Source: Silvanigrella paludirubra
Lineage (GTDB): Bacteria > Bdellovibrionota_B > Oligoflexia > Silvanigrellales > Silvanigrellaceae
DNA length: 64,000 bases
Direction: 5' to 3'
Assembly (NCBI RefSeq): GCF_009208775.1
Contig: NZ_WFLM01000003.1
Coordinates: forward strand, 535,374-599,373
Each line of letters starts with the position of its first letter. Position 1 is the first letter of the stretch. Positions 1 to 9,201 of this stretch are shown piece by piece. The notes beneath the pieces are model-generated. The model had not been told where the DNA came from, did not search any database, and saw only the letters and a list, made by a program, of their open reading frames with translations. Position numbers and translations under genes: made by a program.

Positions 1-990
1 AGTCGCGCCCAAGTGCTTTGAATGATATCGTGAATCTTGAGGTTTTGAAAGCATTTCAGACATTTTAGACATTTCTTCGGATAAGTTTTTAAAGGCTCCC
101 AAAAGACTCCATTTATCGGATTGCTCTAAATCATTTAAATTTAGAGATTCTAATTGTATTTTTATTTTTTCTAAATTTTCTGTGATATGTCGTATATGAA
201 CTTTTTGAGTACTAGTATGCGTTAGGTTTGGTTCTTTCCCTAATGTCTTAGATACGATGTTTCTTAATGACTTCACACTTACACTTGTGGGAAGGTTTTC
301 TAAAATTTTGTTACGTTGGTCACTAGGCACGGGTAACAAAGCTTTAAAATGCTCAAAGCCAAAATCGGTTCTTTGTTTAGAAGAAATATCAAATTCTTCC
401 GCAACTCGAATATATTGGTTTGCTGTCGTATAATTCATATTTAAATTTTCATCACAAAAAGCTTTCCAGCCAACTTTATTGCCTTCATAAAAGCGCTCTT
501 TTATTTCTCCAATTAATTTGCCTTTAAGAAAAAAAGCTTCTGTTTGTGCATTATCAATTCTATTTAAAAATGAAATATATTCATTTTTATCCCATTTATT
601 TCTTTCTAGACGGAGGCGCTCAAAATTGTATTGTATTTTAGTCACTGTGTAGGCTAGATCTTTTTTTTCTACAATGGGACTTGATGGCGTGTTAACGCTA
701 TCTAAAATGAGCATTTCATTTTCATTTTTTGTTACTTCAATTTCTGCATTTTGTGATTGCAATTCTACCTTAGGTAATTCTTGCGGAGAAGTTTTAATTG
801 AATGTAAATGAGATGAAATATTTTTTTCTTCATTTGCCGTATTTAAATTAGAATCTATTTTTTGGACTATTTCATTTTGTGATTCTGATGAATTTATTTT
901 TTGTATTTGCTTATTTTCTTCTGGCTGAATTTCTGGTTCCGTTCTTGAAAATAAACCCCTAAGAGCTTTTTTAGGTTTTTGAATATCCAT
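1..990 (-). CDS. pGP6-D-like plasmid partition partner, 3' end outside window
   Basis: An open frame starts at ATG 990 and stays open for 330 codons to the window edge, so the C-terminus is missing. The first 120 residues are polar and low-complexity. From about residue 130 comes a helical domain with the core GKLIGEIKERFYEG, then GWKAFCDENLNM and TTANQYIRVAEEF. I recognise this layout from the chlamydial plasmid protein pGP6-D, which is encoded next to the ParA homologue pGP5-D. The C-terminal part is rich in Leu, Ser and Glu and probably coiled. The gene lies 89 bp downstream of parA on the same strand and is likely co-transcribed. A second protein of this type lies at 36328-37098, also next to a parA. 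The role as ParB-like partner is inferred from context. Confidence 0.6.
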   Translation of the reverse strand, partial: MDIQKPKKALRGLFSRTEPEIQPEENKQIQKINSSESQNEIVQKIDSNLNTANEEKNISSHLHSIKTSPQELPKVELQSQNAEIEVTKNENEMLILDSVNTPSSPIVEKKDLAYTVTKIQYNFERLRLERNKWDKNEYISFLNRIDNAQTEAFFLKGKLIGEIKERFYEGNKVGWKAFCDENLNMNYTTANQYIRVAEEFDISSKQRTDFGFEHFKALLPVPSDQRNKILENLPTSVSVKSLRNIVSKTLGKEPNLTHTSTQKVHIRHITENLEKIKIQLESLNLNDLEQSDKWSLLGAFKNLSEEMSKMSEMLSKPQDSRYHSKHLGAT

Positions 991-1056
991 TAAACAATTT
1001 CCTCTCTATTTAAAATCAAAATGAAGTAATTTATTATTAAGCATTTATTTTTTCAG

Positions 1057-1078
1057 TTTGATGTGACGTCACATCAAA
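1057..1078. promoter_or_regulatory. 22-bp perfect palindrome, candidate parS or operator
   Basis: The half-site TTTGATGTGAC is followed directly by its exact reverse complement. It lies immediately after the parA stop codon and before the pGP6-like gene. No T-tract follows in the direction of transcription, so it does not look like a terminator. Position and symmetry suggest a binding site for the partition protein encoded beside it; this is inference. Confidence 0.5.
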
Positions 1079-1993
1079 TTATTCCACTTGCGCCTCAAAT
1101 TTATTTTCAGAAGTAACAATAGGGATATCCATTTTATTATTTTGTAAGCATATTTCTTTACTTAAAGATAAGTAATCTTCTGCACCTGTGCAGGAAGGAT
1201 CATAATTTAAAACAGATTTTCTTGCCTTCACCGCTTCAGCAAGTTTTACATTTTGACGAATACACGTTTTAAATACAGAATTTTTTAATAAATCTATGTT
1301 CATTACTTTATCAACAATTTCTCTAGATAGCTTTGTTCGTGAATCAAACATAGTAACAACAAGGCCTGAAATTTTTAACTTTGGATTTAATTCTTCTTTT
1401 ATCAAGCTTATTGTTTCTAATAATAAATTTAATCCATCAAATGCAAAAGGATGCGCTTGTAAAGCGATTTGAACTTCATTAGCCGCATTCAATGCATTTA
1501 CACTAAGTAAACCAAGGCTTGGAGGAGTATCTAAAATAATAAAATCGTAAAGAGGGTGAAGGGGGAGTAAAGCTTTTTTTAAGCGGTTTTCACGACCAAT
1601 TTCGCCCGCCATTCTGCTTTCAAACTCTGATAGTTCAATTGAAGCTGGTGCAATATGTAAATTTTCATATTGAGTTTCTAAAATAACATCTTCAAGATTT
1701 GTTTTTTTAGGTTCTACTAATAATTCAAAGACGCTTTTATCAATATCATTTATATCAATACCAAGACCTGTGGTTGCATTACATTGAGAGTCTAAATCAA
1801 CAACAAGCACTCTTTGACCTAATTTGGCAAGGCCAGCTGCGATATTTATTACTGTTGTTGTCTTGCCGCATCCCCCTTTTTGATTGCAAACAGAAATTAT
1901 TCTTACCGAATTGGGACGCTCATACATTTTTGTCATTGCTTTTGGTATATTTGATTTTGTAGCACCAATTCTTTTTACTTTTTTTTCTGTCAT
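1079..1993 (-). CDS. parA: ParA/Soj-type partition ATPase
   Basis: The 304-residue protein is a deviant-Walker ParA/MinD ATPase. It has KGGCGKTT at residues 39-46, the A' region VDLDSQCNATTGLG and the Walker B stretch IILDTPPSLGLLS. It lacks the long N-terminal helix-turn-helix of P1-type ParA, so it is a short Soj-like (type Ib) form. Such proteins segregate plasmids or chromosomes by ATP-dependent DNA binding, together with a centromere-binding partner; the next gene is the probable partner. I chose ATG 1993 because AGGAG lies 5-9 bases upstream; an in-frame TTG at 2011 would swallow that ribosome binding site. This is one of two parA genes in the window, and they are not close paralogues. 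Confidence 0.9.
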   Translation of the reverse strand: MTEKKVKRIGATKSNIPKAMTKMYERPNSVRIISVCNQKGGCGKTTTVINIAAGLAKLGQRVLVVDLDSQCNATTGLGIDINDIDKSVFELLVEPKKTNLEDVILETQYENLHIAPASIELSEFESRMAGEIGRENRLKKALLPLHPLYDFIILDTPPSLGLLSVNALNAANEVQIALQAHPFAFDGLNLLLETISLIKEELNPKLKISGLVVTMFDSRTKLSREIVDKVMNIDLLKNSVFKTCIRQNVKLAEAVKARKSVLNYDPSCTGAEDYLSLSKEICLQNNKMDIPIVTSENKFEAQVE

Positions 1994-2221
1994 TTTTTCT
2001 CCTAAAAGCAAGGTAAAATAAGATCTAGAGTTTATTGTTAATGGAAACGATTCTACATTATGCTTATCCTGTTATTGGTTTTGCTTCTTTTTAAAAAAGA
2101 AAACCTTTTTTATTATACCTTGCAAATAAACAGAATTGTCTTTCTGTGCTTGCTAAGTAACTAAGCAAAAAAGCGTCAAAATATTGACAGCACAAGTTTA
2201 GACTATTATTAAGGAACTATC

Positions 2222-2575
2222 ATGTTTTATCCCAAACTTTTTTCTATTTTAGGCTTTTTTGGAGTCGCATTAGGGGCATTCGGTGCTCATGGATTGAAAG
2301 ATAAAGTAACAATTGAAATGCTTGAAATTTGGAAGACAGCTACCCTTTATTTAATGATGCATGTAATTATTGGTATTTTATCCTCTTTTTTTACAATTAA
2401 AAAAAGATCACAATTTTGTTTTGCTTTTGGCGCTTTTGTATTTTCTTGTTCACTCTACTTACTCGTAATCTTAAATATGCCGATTTTAGGATCTATCACT
2501 CCAATTGGAGGAGTTTCTTTATTACTTGGTTGGATATTTCTTTTTTTAGATTTCAAAAAAAAATCTAATGTTTAA
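2222..2575 (+). CDS. DUF423 family membrane protein
   Basis: A 117-residue protein with four predicted transmembrane segments. The N-terminus GFFGVALGAFGAHGLKDK is the DUF423 (YgdD-like) signature, followed by a WKTATLYLMMH segment also typical of the family. The function of the family is unknown. AAGGA lies 7 bases before the ATG. A TTGACA hexamer at 2184-2189 is suitably placed for a -35 box, but the matching -10 would overlap the ribosome binding site, so the promoter is uncertain. The APC permease gene follows 34 bp downstream on the same strand. Confidence 0.85.
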   Translation: MFYPKLFSILGFFGVALGAFGAHGLKDKVTIEMLEIWKTATLYLMMHVIIGILSSFFTIKKRSQFCFAFGAFVFSCSLYLLVILNMPILGSITPIGGVSLLLGWIFLFLDFKKKSNV

Positions 2576-2609
2576 TAAAGAAACTAAGAATGAAATTTAA
2601 AGAGGTACC

Positions 2610-4619
2610 ATGATCTTCCGTAAAAATGATAAAGAATCTGGCTCAAAAAATAAGAATTATTCTCATAAGTTCGTAAAGAATTTATCCTTTCTTTTAACTA
2701 AATTATTTTATTTTAAAATGAAATCTGGTCCGCATGTCCAAGAAAAAACACACCACTGGTTTAGTGTTTTATGTCTTACAGGGGTAGATTATTTTTCCAC
2801 ACTTGCTTATCAACCCGGCATTGCTTTAATGGCGGTTGGTGCTTTAGCCCCCTTTTCTTCTTTACTCTTAGTACTAGTTACTTTATTTGGTGCCGTGCCC
2901 ACTTATCGTGAGGTTGCTAAAAGATCATTTACGGGGCAAGGCTCCATAGCAATGCTTGAAAATTTGTTAAGCGGCTGGAGTGGTAAGTTTTGTGTTCTTG
3001 GTTTGATATCTTTTGCTGTTACTGATTTTTTTATCACTATTACTTTATCTGCATCCGATGCCGCAGCTCACATGGTTGAAAATCCCTATATTAGTACTTA
3101 TGTGGGGCACTCAAATTTAGCAATATCTATAGTAATGGTTCTAGCTTTGGGAGCTGTATTTTATGTAGGTTTTAGAGAAGCCATTTTAGTCGCCATTTTA
3201 TGCACAATTCCATTCTTGTTACTTACATTAATTGTAATCATAAAGGCTTCTCTAGTCATAATGAATGAGCCTATTTTAATTTATCAATGGATTTCAGATC
3301 CTATTTTTAAAGTAGACTGGTTTGGACTCTTTATCATTTCAGCACTAGCTTTTCCAAAGCTGGCCTTAGGGTTGAGTGGATTTGAGACTGGCGTTTCCGT
3401 AATGCCACTTATTAAAAATGGGAAATCTGACTTACAAGAAAGTCATAATAAGACAAATATTCCCGTGGAGAGAATTAAAGGAACAAAAAATCTACTTTTA
3501 TTTTCTGCTTTAATTATGTCTGCCTACTTAATCACCTCAAGTATTGTTACGTCTATATTATTAAAGCAATCACAAGTTGCTGATGGGGGAGAAGCCTCAG
3601 GAAGAGCGCTTTCCTTTTTAGCCCATAAATATATTGGGAATGGATATGGAACTGTATATGATTTTTGTACAATCATTATTTTAGGTTTTGCAGGGTCTTC
3701 TGCTTTAGCTGGTCTATTAAATATTATTCCACGTTATTTACCACGTTTTGGTATGGCTCCTCAATGGGCTTCTTTCAGAAGACCTTTGGTAGTTATCATT
3801 ACCCTAATTAGTACAATTATTTTGGTGGTATTTAATGCAAATGTAAATGCACAAGCGGGAGCTTATGCTACAGGTGTTTTGGCTCTCATTTTATCTGCGG
3901 CAATTGCTGTAACCTTGTCTATTAAAAAAGAACTTAAAGTCAAATCTTCAAAAAAATTAAGATTCAAAATTATTTATTTCTTTTTAGTATCTATAGTGTT
4001 TACTTATACTTTAATTGATAATGTAAAAATCCGACCAGACGGATTAGTAATAGCTTTTATCTTTTTCATTGCCATATTATTAGCGAGTGCAATAAGCCGT
4101 TGGCGTCGTGCTTTTGAATTGAGAGTGGAGTCTCATAATATTATTGGTGTAGAGTCTGAAAAACTTTGGGAAGAAATCAAAAATAAAAAAGTAAATTTAG
4201 TTCCAATTTCATTTGGTGATAAAAAATGGTTTAAACACAAAGAAGATAAAATAAAGGAACATTACAAATGTGAAGCCCCTTTGGCGTTTTTAACCATTTC
4301 CCTTCGAGATGATCGCAGTGAATTTGAGACTCCTTTAGTTATCAAAGTATTAAGAATGTATAATGATGCAAATAATTATTTAATCGAAGTTTCTGGAGCT
4401 GTAGCTATTCCAAATACCGTTGCTTATATCAGTGAGCAGATAGATCCTATTGCAATATATTTAGGTCTTGCACGTAAAAACGCAATGGAGCAGGCTATTT
4501 TTTATGTTTTATTTGGTGAGGGAGAAATAGGAATTTTAACATATAAAGTACTTGTTCAGTATTGGGAATCTACTGAAGAAGACGATGTTCGTCCTGTCAT
4601 CTTTTTAATGTCAGAGTAA
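2610..4619 (+). CDS. APC-superfamily permease with C-terminal cytoplasmic domain
   Basis: A 669-residue transporter. Residues 50-500 hold about 12 hydrophobic segments, beginning with LTGVDYFSTLAYQPGIA and continuing with GQGSIAMLE and AVTDFFITITLSASDAAAH, the pattern of the APC permeases usually annotated as amino-acid transporters. The substrate cannot be read from sequence; the related KimA/YdaO branch moves potassium. Residues 510-669 form a soluble cytoplasmic extension. Two terminator-like hairpins follow, so the gene ends its transcription unit, which probably begins with the DUF423 gene. Confidence 0.8.
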   Translation: MIFRKNDKESGSKNKNYSHKFVKNLSFLLTKLFYFKMKSGPHVQEKTHHWFSVLCLTGVDYFSTLAYQPGIALMAVGALAPFSSLLLVLVTLFGAVPTYREVAKRSFTGQGSIAMLENLLSGWSGKFCVLGLISFAVTDFFITITLSASDAAAHMVENPYISTYVGHSNLAISIVMVLALGAVFYVGFREAILVAILCTIPFLLLTLIVIIKASLVIMNEPILIYQWISDPIFKVDWFGLFIISALAFPKLALGLSGFETGVSVMPLIKNGKSDLQESHNKTNIPVERIKGTKNLLLFSALIMSAYLITSSIVTSILLKQSQVADGGEASGRALSFLAHKYIGNGYGTVYDFCTIIILGFAGSSALAGLLNIIPRYLPRFGMAPQWASFRRPLVVIITLISTIILVVFNANVNAQAGAYATGVLALILSAAIAVTLSIKKELKVKSSKKLRFKIIYFFLVSIVFTYTLIDNVKIRPDGLVIAFIFFIAILLASAISRWRRAFELRVESHNIIGVESEKLWEEIKNKKVNLVPISFGDKKWFKHKEDKIKEHYKCEAPLAFLTISLRDDRSEFETPLVIKVLRMYNDANNYLIEVSGAVAIPNTVAYISEQIDPIAIYLGLARKNAMEQAIFYVLFGEGEIGILTYKVLVQYWESTEEDDVRPVIFLMSE

Positions 4620-4658
4620 TGTAAAATTAATATAAATTAAAAATACTTTAATTAAATA

Positions 4659-4692
4659 AACATCTCCTCTTTTTAAAGAGGAGGTGTTTTTA
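4659..4692 (+). terminator. Rho-independent terminator after the APC permease
   Basis: A 14-bp stem with one G-U pair (arms 4659-4672 and 4675-4688) is built on CTCCTCTTT and AAAGAGGAG and followed by TTTTT. It lies 40 bp after the permease stop codon. Confidence 0.85.
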
Positions 4693-4754
4693 TAAATATA
4701 TTTAAAAAAATATTTTAACTGAGTCTGTTTCTTAAAATTCGTTACTTTTGTTGT

Positions 4755-4796
4755 AAATATAGAATTAGAAAAATTTCTAATTCTATATTTTTATTT
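4755..4796. terminator. Second strong hairpin, possibly bidirectional terminator
   Basis: Arms 4755-4771 and 4774-4790 are perfect 17-bp inverted complements, A/T-rich with a minimal loop, and are followed by TTATTT. The hairpin insulates the permease gene from the long orphan gene that starts at 4910. Confidence 0.65.
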
Positions 4797-4909
4797 GGCA
4801 TAGATTTTGCTTTTACTTCAATATCGCGATTATTTTAATTGATACCAAAATTTTATATCACCAGGAATTAAATTTTTAAATTCATTAGATCTATGAGGAT
4901 TTTTTATTC

Positions 4910-7438
4910 ATGACTAATTTAAAAATTGAATCTAGGTTCAATGACTTTAAAGCAAAAAGACTCGAAAAAAAGAAGCAAAAAAAAATTTATAAAAATAAGA
5001 TTTCAAAAGCAGAAATTATAAAAGAAGTTATATTAGATCCTAGTGAACTTTATTATTATTATTCATCTTTTAAAGAATTATGTGTAGCATATTACTCTTC
5101 TATAGTTTTTTTGAATGAGAATGATGTTCGTTATTTAGAAAAAATTTATACAAATCGAAATCAAAGAGACAATTTAATAGCAATTGCTTTTAATATGAAA
5201 ACTGCTGATATACATGAAAAACTAATATCTAGTTTTGAAACTAACATTAAAGGCAATACAGATAACCATGGTTTTTTAGTAATTTGCGAGAATTCTTCTG
5301 CACCTATTTTTTCTCTTTCTTCTTATGAAAATTTTCTTAATAAATTAAGTAAATTTATTAATGAAAATGAATTAGAAAATTTCACTCAATTTTATATTAA
5401 GTTTCATGAAAAATTTAAGAAAATAGCGGAAAGCCGAAACATGGATGATAAATTTCGCTATCATAAATGTTTCACAAAGGCTGAGCTATTTAACATGTTA
5501 GCTGTAACTTTATTAGAGTTTTCTTCTGTTGCTCTAACAATTGCTTTTCCTCCTTATGCTGCTGTTACAGGAACAATTACAGCTTTTGCTATTATTTCTG
5601 CAATAAATGGAGGGAGAAGAGTATTAACTCCTTTTGCATCTAGAGCTTATTTTATAGTTAGAAAAGATGTTTATTATGGAAAGAGTTTTCAAAGTCCTAC
5701 AGAATTATATGAACCTTTAAATTCAAATAATGGATTAAGTCAAAATTCAAATGGTTTTCTTATTAATTCATTTTCTAAAAATAAATATGAAATTGAATTA
5801 AATAATCTAAATAAAATGAATAAAGTATTAAGCGAAATATCTAATGTGGCAACTCGTAATGGATTAGTTAATTTTAACTTATCGTCATTATTTCATTATT
5901 ATATTAATTTAGTAGAAAAATTTGATCATGATTTATCTCAAACTGACTTTAAAAAATCTATATTTCATAAAGGAGAACCTTATGAAAAAGAATTTCAGGA
6001 ATTAGAGAATATATATTATAAAACAATGAATTACTCAAGATACATGAAAGCTTTAAAAACTCCTTTATATGCTCAGTTGGGCTCAATAAGATTAAGTTTA
6101 CTAAAATCAATTCAGGTTCTATTTTCACCTGAATCTACATTTTCTGTGTTTTGTAATAATCATATAGTAAATTCGTCAAAATCAAATAAAGAATACTATA
6201 GAACCACTATAGAAAATAAAATCAAGAAAAAATACAAGTCAATTAATGGATTTGATAGATCAGTTTATACGGATCTTATTTTTTCAACAATTGTTTCTGG
6301 AAAATTGAGTCCAGATAAATCAAAAGAGTTTTTACAGGGATTGGATAACTTAGTAAATAAAAAAGACTACGGCCAAGAAATGAAAAACTGGTTTAAAGAT
6401 TTATCACATCCAACTTCATTAGGAAGAAAAGGCGTAGGTATTTTAGGAAATTTAGGTTGGATTTTTTATGGTACTTCCGAAACAGCTTCCAATCCTTTAA
6501 AACAATTTAATAGTGATTCTAAATATTATTTTCAAATTGGTGGTGCCATTTTATACAATTTAGTACTTGGTATTACTTATGTAGCAAATGATAGAAAACC
6601 TTCTAAAAAACTAGAATTTGTTACAGATATTATGAAATATACTATGTCTACTATTTATATGGGAGAATGTATAATTGGTCTAGTTAATTATATAGGAGTT
6701 TGGAGTGGAAAGTTAGTAAACACAACGCTTTCTAATTTTGCTGCTTCGCCATTTGGATTGATCGCAGATGTAGGTATTTCTTATGCCTCTCATAAAATTG
6801 ACCAACATGAAAAAAAAATGTGGAATAAAATTGTTGAAGATTATGTTGAATATAGAGAAACAGAAATGGAATTGAGAAATAAACCAGAATCTGAAACAAA
6901 TTTATTCAATGGTATATCCCCTAATGCACCAAGAAAATATTGGAGACCTGCATTTGATTTTTTTAAAAAACAAGATAAAAATGCAGTTAATTATATGAAA
7001 AATATTTCTAAAATTTATAGTGATAAACTTGGGAATATAAGTCAATTAGCAATTGAGGTAAATAAAGATATTATAAGCTTGGTAAAGAAAGTAGAAAAAT
7101 TTAATGAACAAAAAACGAATTATGTATTTAAAACAAGTTTTAAAGAAAAATACTTTAAAAAAGTTGATTATTCAGAAGATAAAATAATAGAAGATTATAC
7201 AAAATTATTTACAAAAATTATTGCATTATCTGGAGAAATTGAATCCTATGATTATTATTTAAACAATTTTGTAGATGGTTTTTTAACTGAAGTTGATTAT
7301 TCTTTACAACTTTATATGTCTCTATTGATAGATAATATTAAAGATCCAAAACTTCATGAACTTTCAAAGTTTGGAGAAATTGAAAAAATTGCGAATGTGG
7401 TTTTCGAACGAAAATTTTATGAGGTAACAGAACTTTAA
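4910..7438 (+). CDS. Unknown 842-residue protein with two hydrophobic regions
   Basis: I do not recognise this protein. The first 35 residues are very Lys-rich (KKKQKKIYKNK). A hydrophobic stretch at about 200-230 (LLEFSSVALTIAFPPYAA, then ITAFAIISAI) and a second at about 540-620, with Gly-rich turns (KGVGILGNLGWIFYG), could be membrane segments. The rest is polar, helical and rich in Lys, Asn, Tyr and Glu. There is no signal peptide and no motif of a known enzyme. It stands alone between a terminator and convergent genes. Its size, basic tail and internal hydrophobic hairpins would suit a membrane-inserting toxin or effector, but that is speculation. Confidence 0.7.
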   Translation: MTNLKIESRFNDFKAKRLEKKKQKKIYKNKISKAEIIKEVILDPSELYYYYSSFKELCVAYYSSIVFLNENDVRYLEKIYTNRNQRDNLIAIAFNMKTADIHEKLISSFETNIKGNTDNHGFLVICENSSAPIFSLSSYENFLNKLSKFINENELENFTQFYIKFHEKFKKIAESRNMDDKFRYHKCFTKAELFNMLAVTLLEFSSVALTIAFPPYAAVTGTITAFAIISAINGGRRVLTPFASRAYFIVRKDVYYGKSFQSPTELYEPLNSNNGLSQNSNGFLINSFSKNKYEIELNNLNKMNKVLSEISNVATRNGLVNFNLSSLFHYYINLVEKFDHDLSQTDFKKSIFHKGEPYEKEFQELENIYYKTMNYSRYMKALKTPLYAQLGSIRLSLLKSIQVLFSPESTFSVFCNNHIVNSSKSNKEYYRTTIENKIKKKYKSINGFDRSVYTDLIFSTIVSGKLSPDKSKEFLQGLDNLVNKKDYGQEMKNWFKDLSHPTSLGRKGVGILGNLGWIFYGTSETASNPLKQFNSDSKYYFQIGGAILYNLVLGITYVANDRKPSKKLEFVTDIMKYTMSTIYMGECIIGLVNYIGVWSGKLVNTTLSNFAASPFGLIADVGISYASHKIDQHEKKMWNKIVEDYVEYRETEMELRNKPESETNLFNGISPNAPRKYWRPAFDFFKKQDKNAVNYMKNISKIYSDKLGNISQLAIEVNKDIISLVKKVEKFNEQKTNYVFKTSFKEKYFKKVDYSEDKIIEDYTKLFTKIIALSGEIESYDYYLNNFVDGFLTEVDYSLQLYMSLLIDNIKDPKLHELSKFGEIEKIANVVFERKFYEVTEL

Positions 7439-7439
7439 A

Positions 7440-7889
7440 TTAATTATTCTCAAAAATATAAACTATTTTTAAGTTTATATTAGAGAAATTTTTAGTTGCT
7501 AATTCAATTTCTTGTTCAATCCATTTTTGTGGTACATTTTCAATAATTGGAATTGCTAAAGTCATGATTTGCTTAGAATTGCAATGATCTATTAGAGATA
7601 AAATGGTTTTTCTCATAGTATCCTGTTTTAATCTTTCTTGCCAATTATTTCTTATTGTCATGGCAATAATGTGATTTGTTCCAAACAAAGTATTAATAGG
7701 ATAATAATATGATTGATAAGGTTCGAAATGTTTTCTTAAACATGAACGAGCATATTCTCTATAATAGTCAGGCCATATTTTTTTAATTTTTTTTGTTAAC
7801 AAATCATGACTTAATCCAATACTGTTTATTGGATGCGCTAAAGCTTCAGGATAAAGATCAAAAATATTATCAACAAATTGAAATATCAT
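7440..7889 (-). CDS. Degenerate macro-domain-like protein
   Basis: A 149-residue protein whose layout follows macro domains of the DarG / ADP-ribose-1''-phosphatase type. ALAHPINSIGLSHDLLTKKI aligns with the usual VNPVNxxGVMGKGLAxxF loop, WPDYYREYARSC with the following FPxxYxxYxxxC, then IIAMTIRNNW and a late AIPIIENVPQKW where the family has AIPxLGxGxGGLxW. The glycines of both ligand-binding loops are largely lost, so it may not hydrolyse ADP-ribose. It ends one base from the convergent 842-residue gene and lies 11 bp downstream of a membrane-protein gene on the same strand. The family call rests on motif spacing only. Confidence 0.5.
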   Translation of the reverse strand: MIFQFVDNIFDLYPEALAHPINSIGLSHDLLTKKIKKIWPDYYREYARSCLRKHFEPYQSYYYPINTLFGTNHIIAMTIRNNWQERLKQDTMRKTILSLIDHCNSKQIMTLAIPIIENVPQKWIEQEIELATKNFSNINLKIVYIFENN

Positions 7890-7900
7890 ATGATTCCTTT

Positions 7901-8344
7901 TTAACTTTTGATCCTTACTGATATATAATTAATAATTAAAGATAGCAAGGAGGCGGCGCTTCCAAGCCAAAGTCCGTAACCAATTCTTATTTGATTTGTT
8001 GCAAGTGAAACAACTCCAAACATTTCTACAGGTAGGTTTTTAGCTATCATGGTTTGGTAACCTATTTTTGCCAATTCATAAAAATAAATTGCGCATACAA
8101 AAAGTGAAAGAAAAAGCATTGTGTATAAAAAAAACTTTCGAATTTTATTCGTTTTAAATAAAATATAAGAAATGGCAATTAATAGAAACGAAAATAAAAA
8201 TATAAAATATGCTGGTTTCCCTCCTATATCCATTCCTGTTTTGGAGCCTACACCGTAGGACATCCAGGGTAGTAACGGGCATGTAAGCGTAATTAATGAA
8301 AAAAGATTAATAAGATAAAACTTTAATTTGCTCGATTGATTCAT
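7901..8344 (-). CDS. Four-helix membrane protein, unknown
   Basis: A 147-residue protein with four hydrophobic segments of transmembrane length (about 12-30, 45-62, 70-90 and 120-142) and short polar loops. I find no family signature. It lies directly upstream of the macro-like gene on the minus strand and is probably co-transcribed with it. Confidence 0.6.
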   Translation of the reverse strand: MNQSSKLKFYLINLFSLITLTCPLLPWMSYGVGSKTGMDIGGKPAYFIFLFSFLLIAISYILFKTNKIRKFFLYTMLFLSLFVCAIYFYELAKIGYQTMIAKNLPVEMFGVVSLATNQIRIGYGLWLGSAASLLSLIINYISVRIKS

Positions 8345-8578
8345 TCCTGCAAGCCCCTTTTTGAAAATACCTAAAACGGTACCTTAGTCACGGAAAGTAT
8401 AGCTTTTTTTTTATATTAAAAAAAGTATAAAAATTATAAACTAGTTTGTTTTATTGAATTTATTTCTTTATTTCTTTTATTTTTTTATGAATTAATTTAG
8501 TATATCATGATTTATATGGGTTTTATTTGCTATTTTTTACCCAAAAATTATAATTTAATTTAGTGAGTTCATTGTATT

Positions 8579-9181
8579 ATGTACTATCTTTTTTTTATGA
8601 CGGTATTTTTATTGGCCTTCTCTCCAGGACCAAACGTAGTACTTATGATTAATAATGGTTTAAGATATCAATTAAAAGATGCTATTTTTGCAATTTTTGG
8701 TATTTTATCTGGGTTAATCATATTTGCCATTATTAGTTCATTCACAGTTCAAGGTGTCTTTAAATTTTCAGCTAGTTTTTATACATACTTAAAGGTTATT
8801 GGAGCCTTTTATCTTATTTATTTAGGAATTAAAAATATTTTTAGTAAAGATAAATATAAATTTGAAAATCTGCAATCCATTATAAGACCAAATAAATTTA
8901 AATTATATTATGAATCTTTAATTTGTTGCTTAACGAATCCAAAAGTTTTATTTTTATATATAGCTTTATTACCTAATTATATTATAAATGAAAAAAATAT
9001 TTTAATGCAAATTTTTACTTTATCTTTTATTCAAATTTCAGTAGTAGTTTTTTCAATGTTTACTTATTTGATGATAGCAAATAGGGCTTCAAAGTTTTTA
9101 TTAACTAAAATACATTATATCCGCTATATATCAGGAAGTGTAATGATATTATTAGCGTTATCTCTTTTGGCAACAATTTAG
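8579..9181 (+). CDS. LysE/RhtB family amino-acid exporter
   Basis: A 200-residue protein, the normal length for the family. SPGPN at residues 15-19 is the LysE/RhtB hallmark, followed by about six hydrophobic segments, FYLIYLGIKN at the second repeat and CLTNPKVLFLYIALLP in the middle, all typical. These inner-membrane proteins export amino acids or related small molecules; the substrate here is unknown. No good Shine-Dalgarno sequence precedes the ATG. The upstream 230 bp is A/T only, with no clear site. Confidence 0.85.
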   Translation: MYYLFFMTVFLLAFSPGPNVVLMINNGLRYQLKDAIFAIFGILSGLIIFAIISSFTVQGVFKFSASFYTYLKVIGAFYLIYLGIKNIFSKDKYKFENLQSIIRPNKFKLYYESLICCLTNPKVLFLYIALLPNYIINEKNILMQIFTLSFIQISVVVFSMFTYLMIANRASKFLLTKIHYIRYISGSVMILLALSLLATI

Positions 9182-9201
9182 TACAATTTAATTTATATAT
9201 T

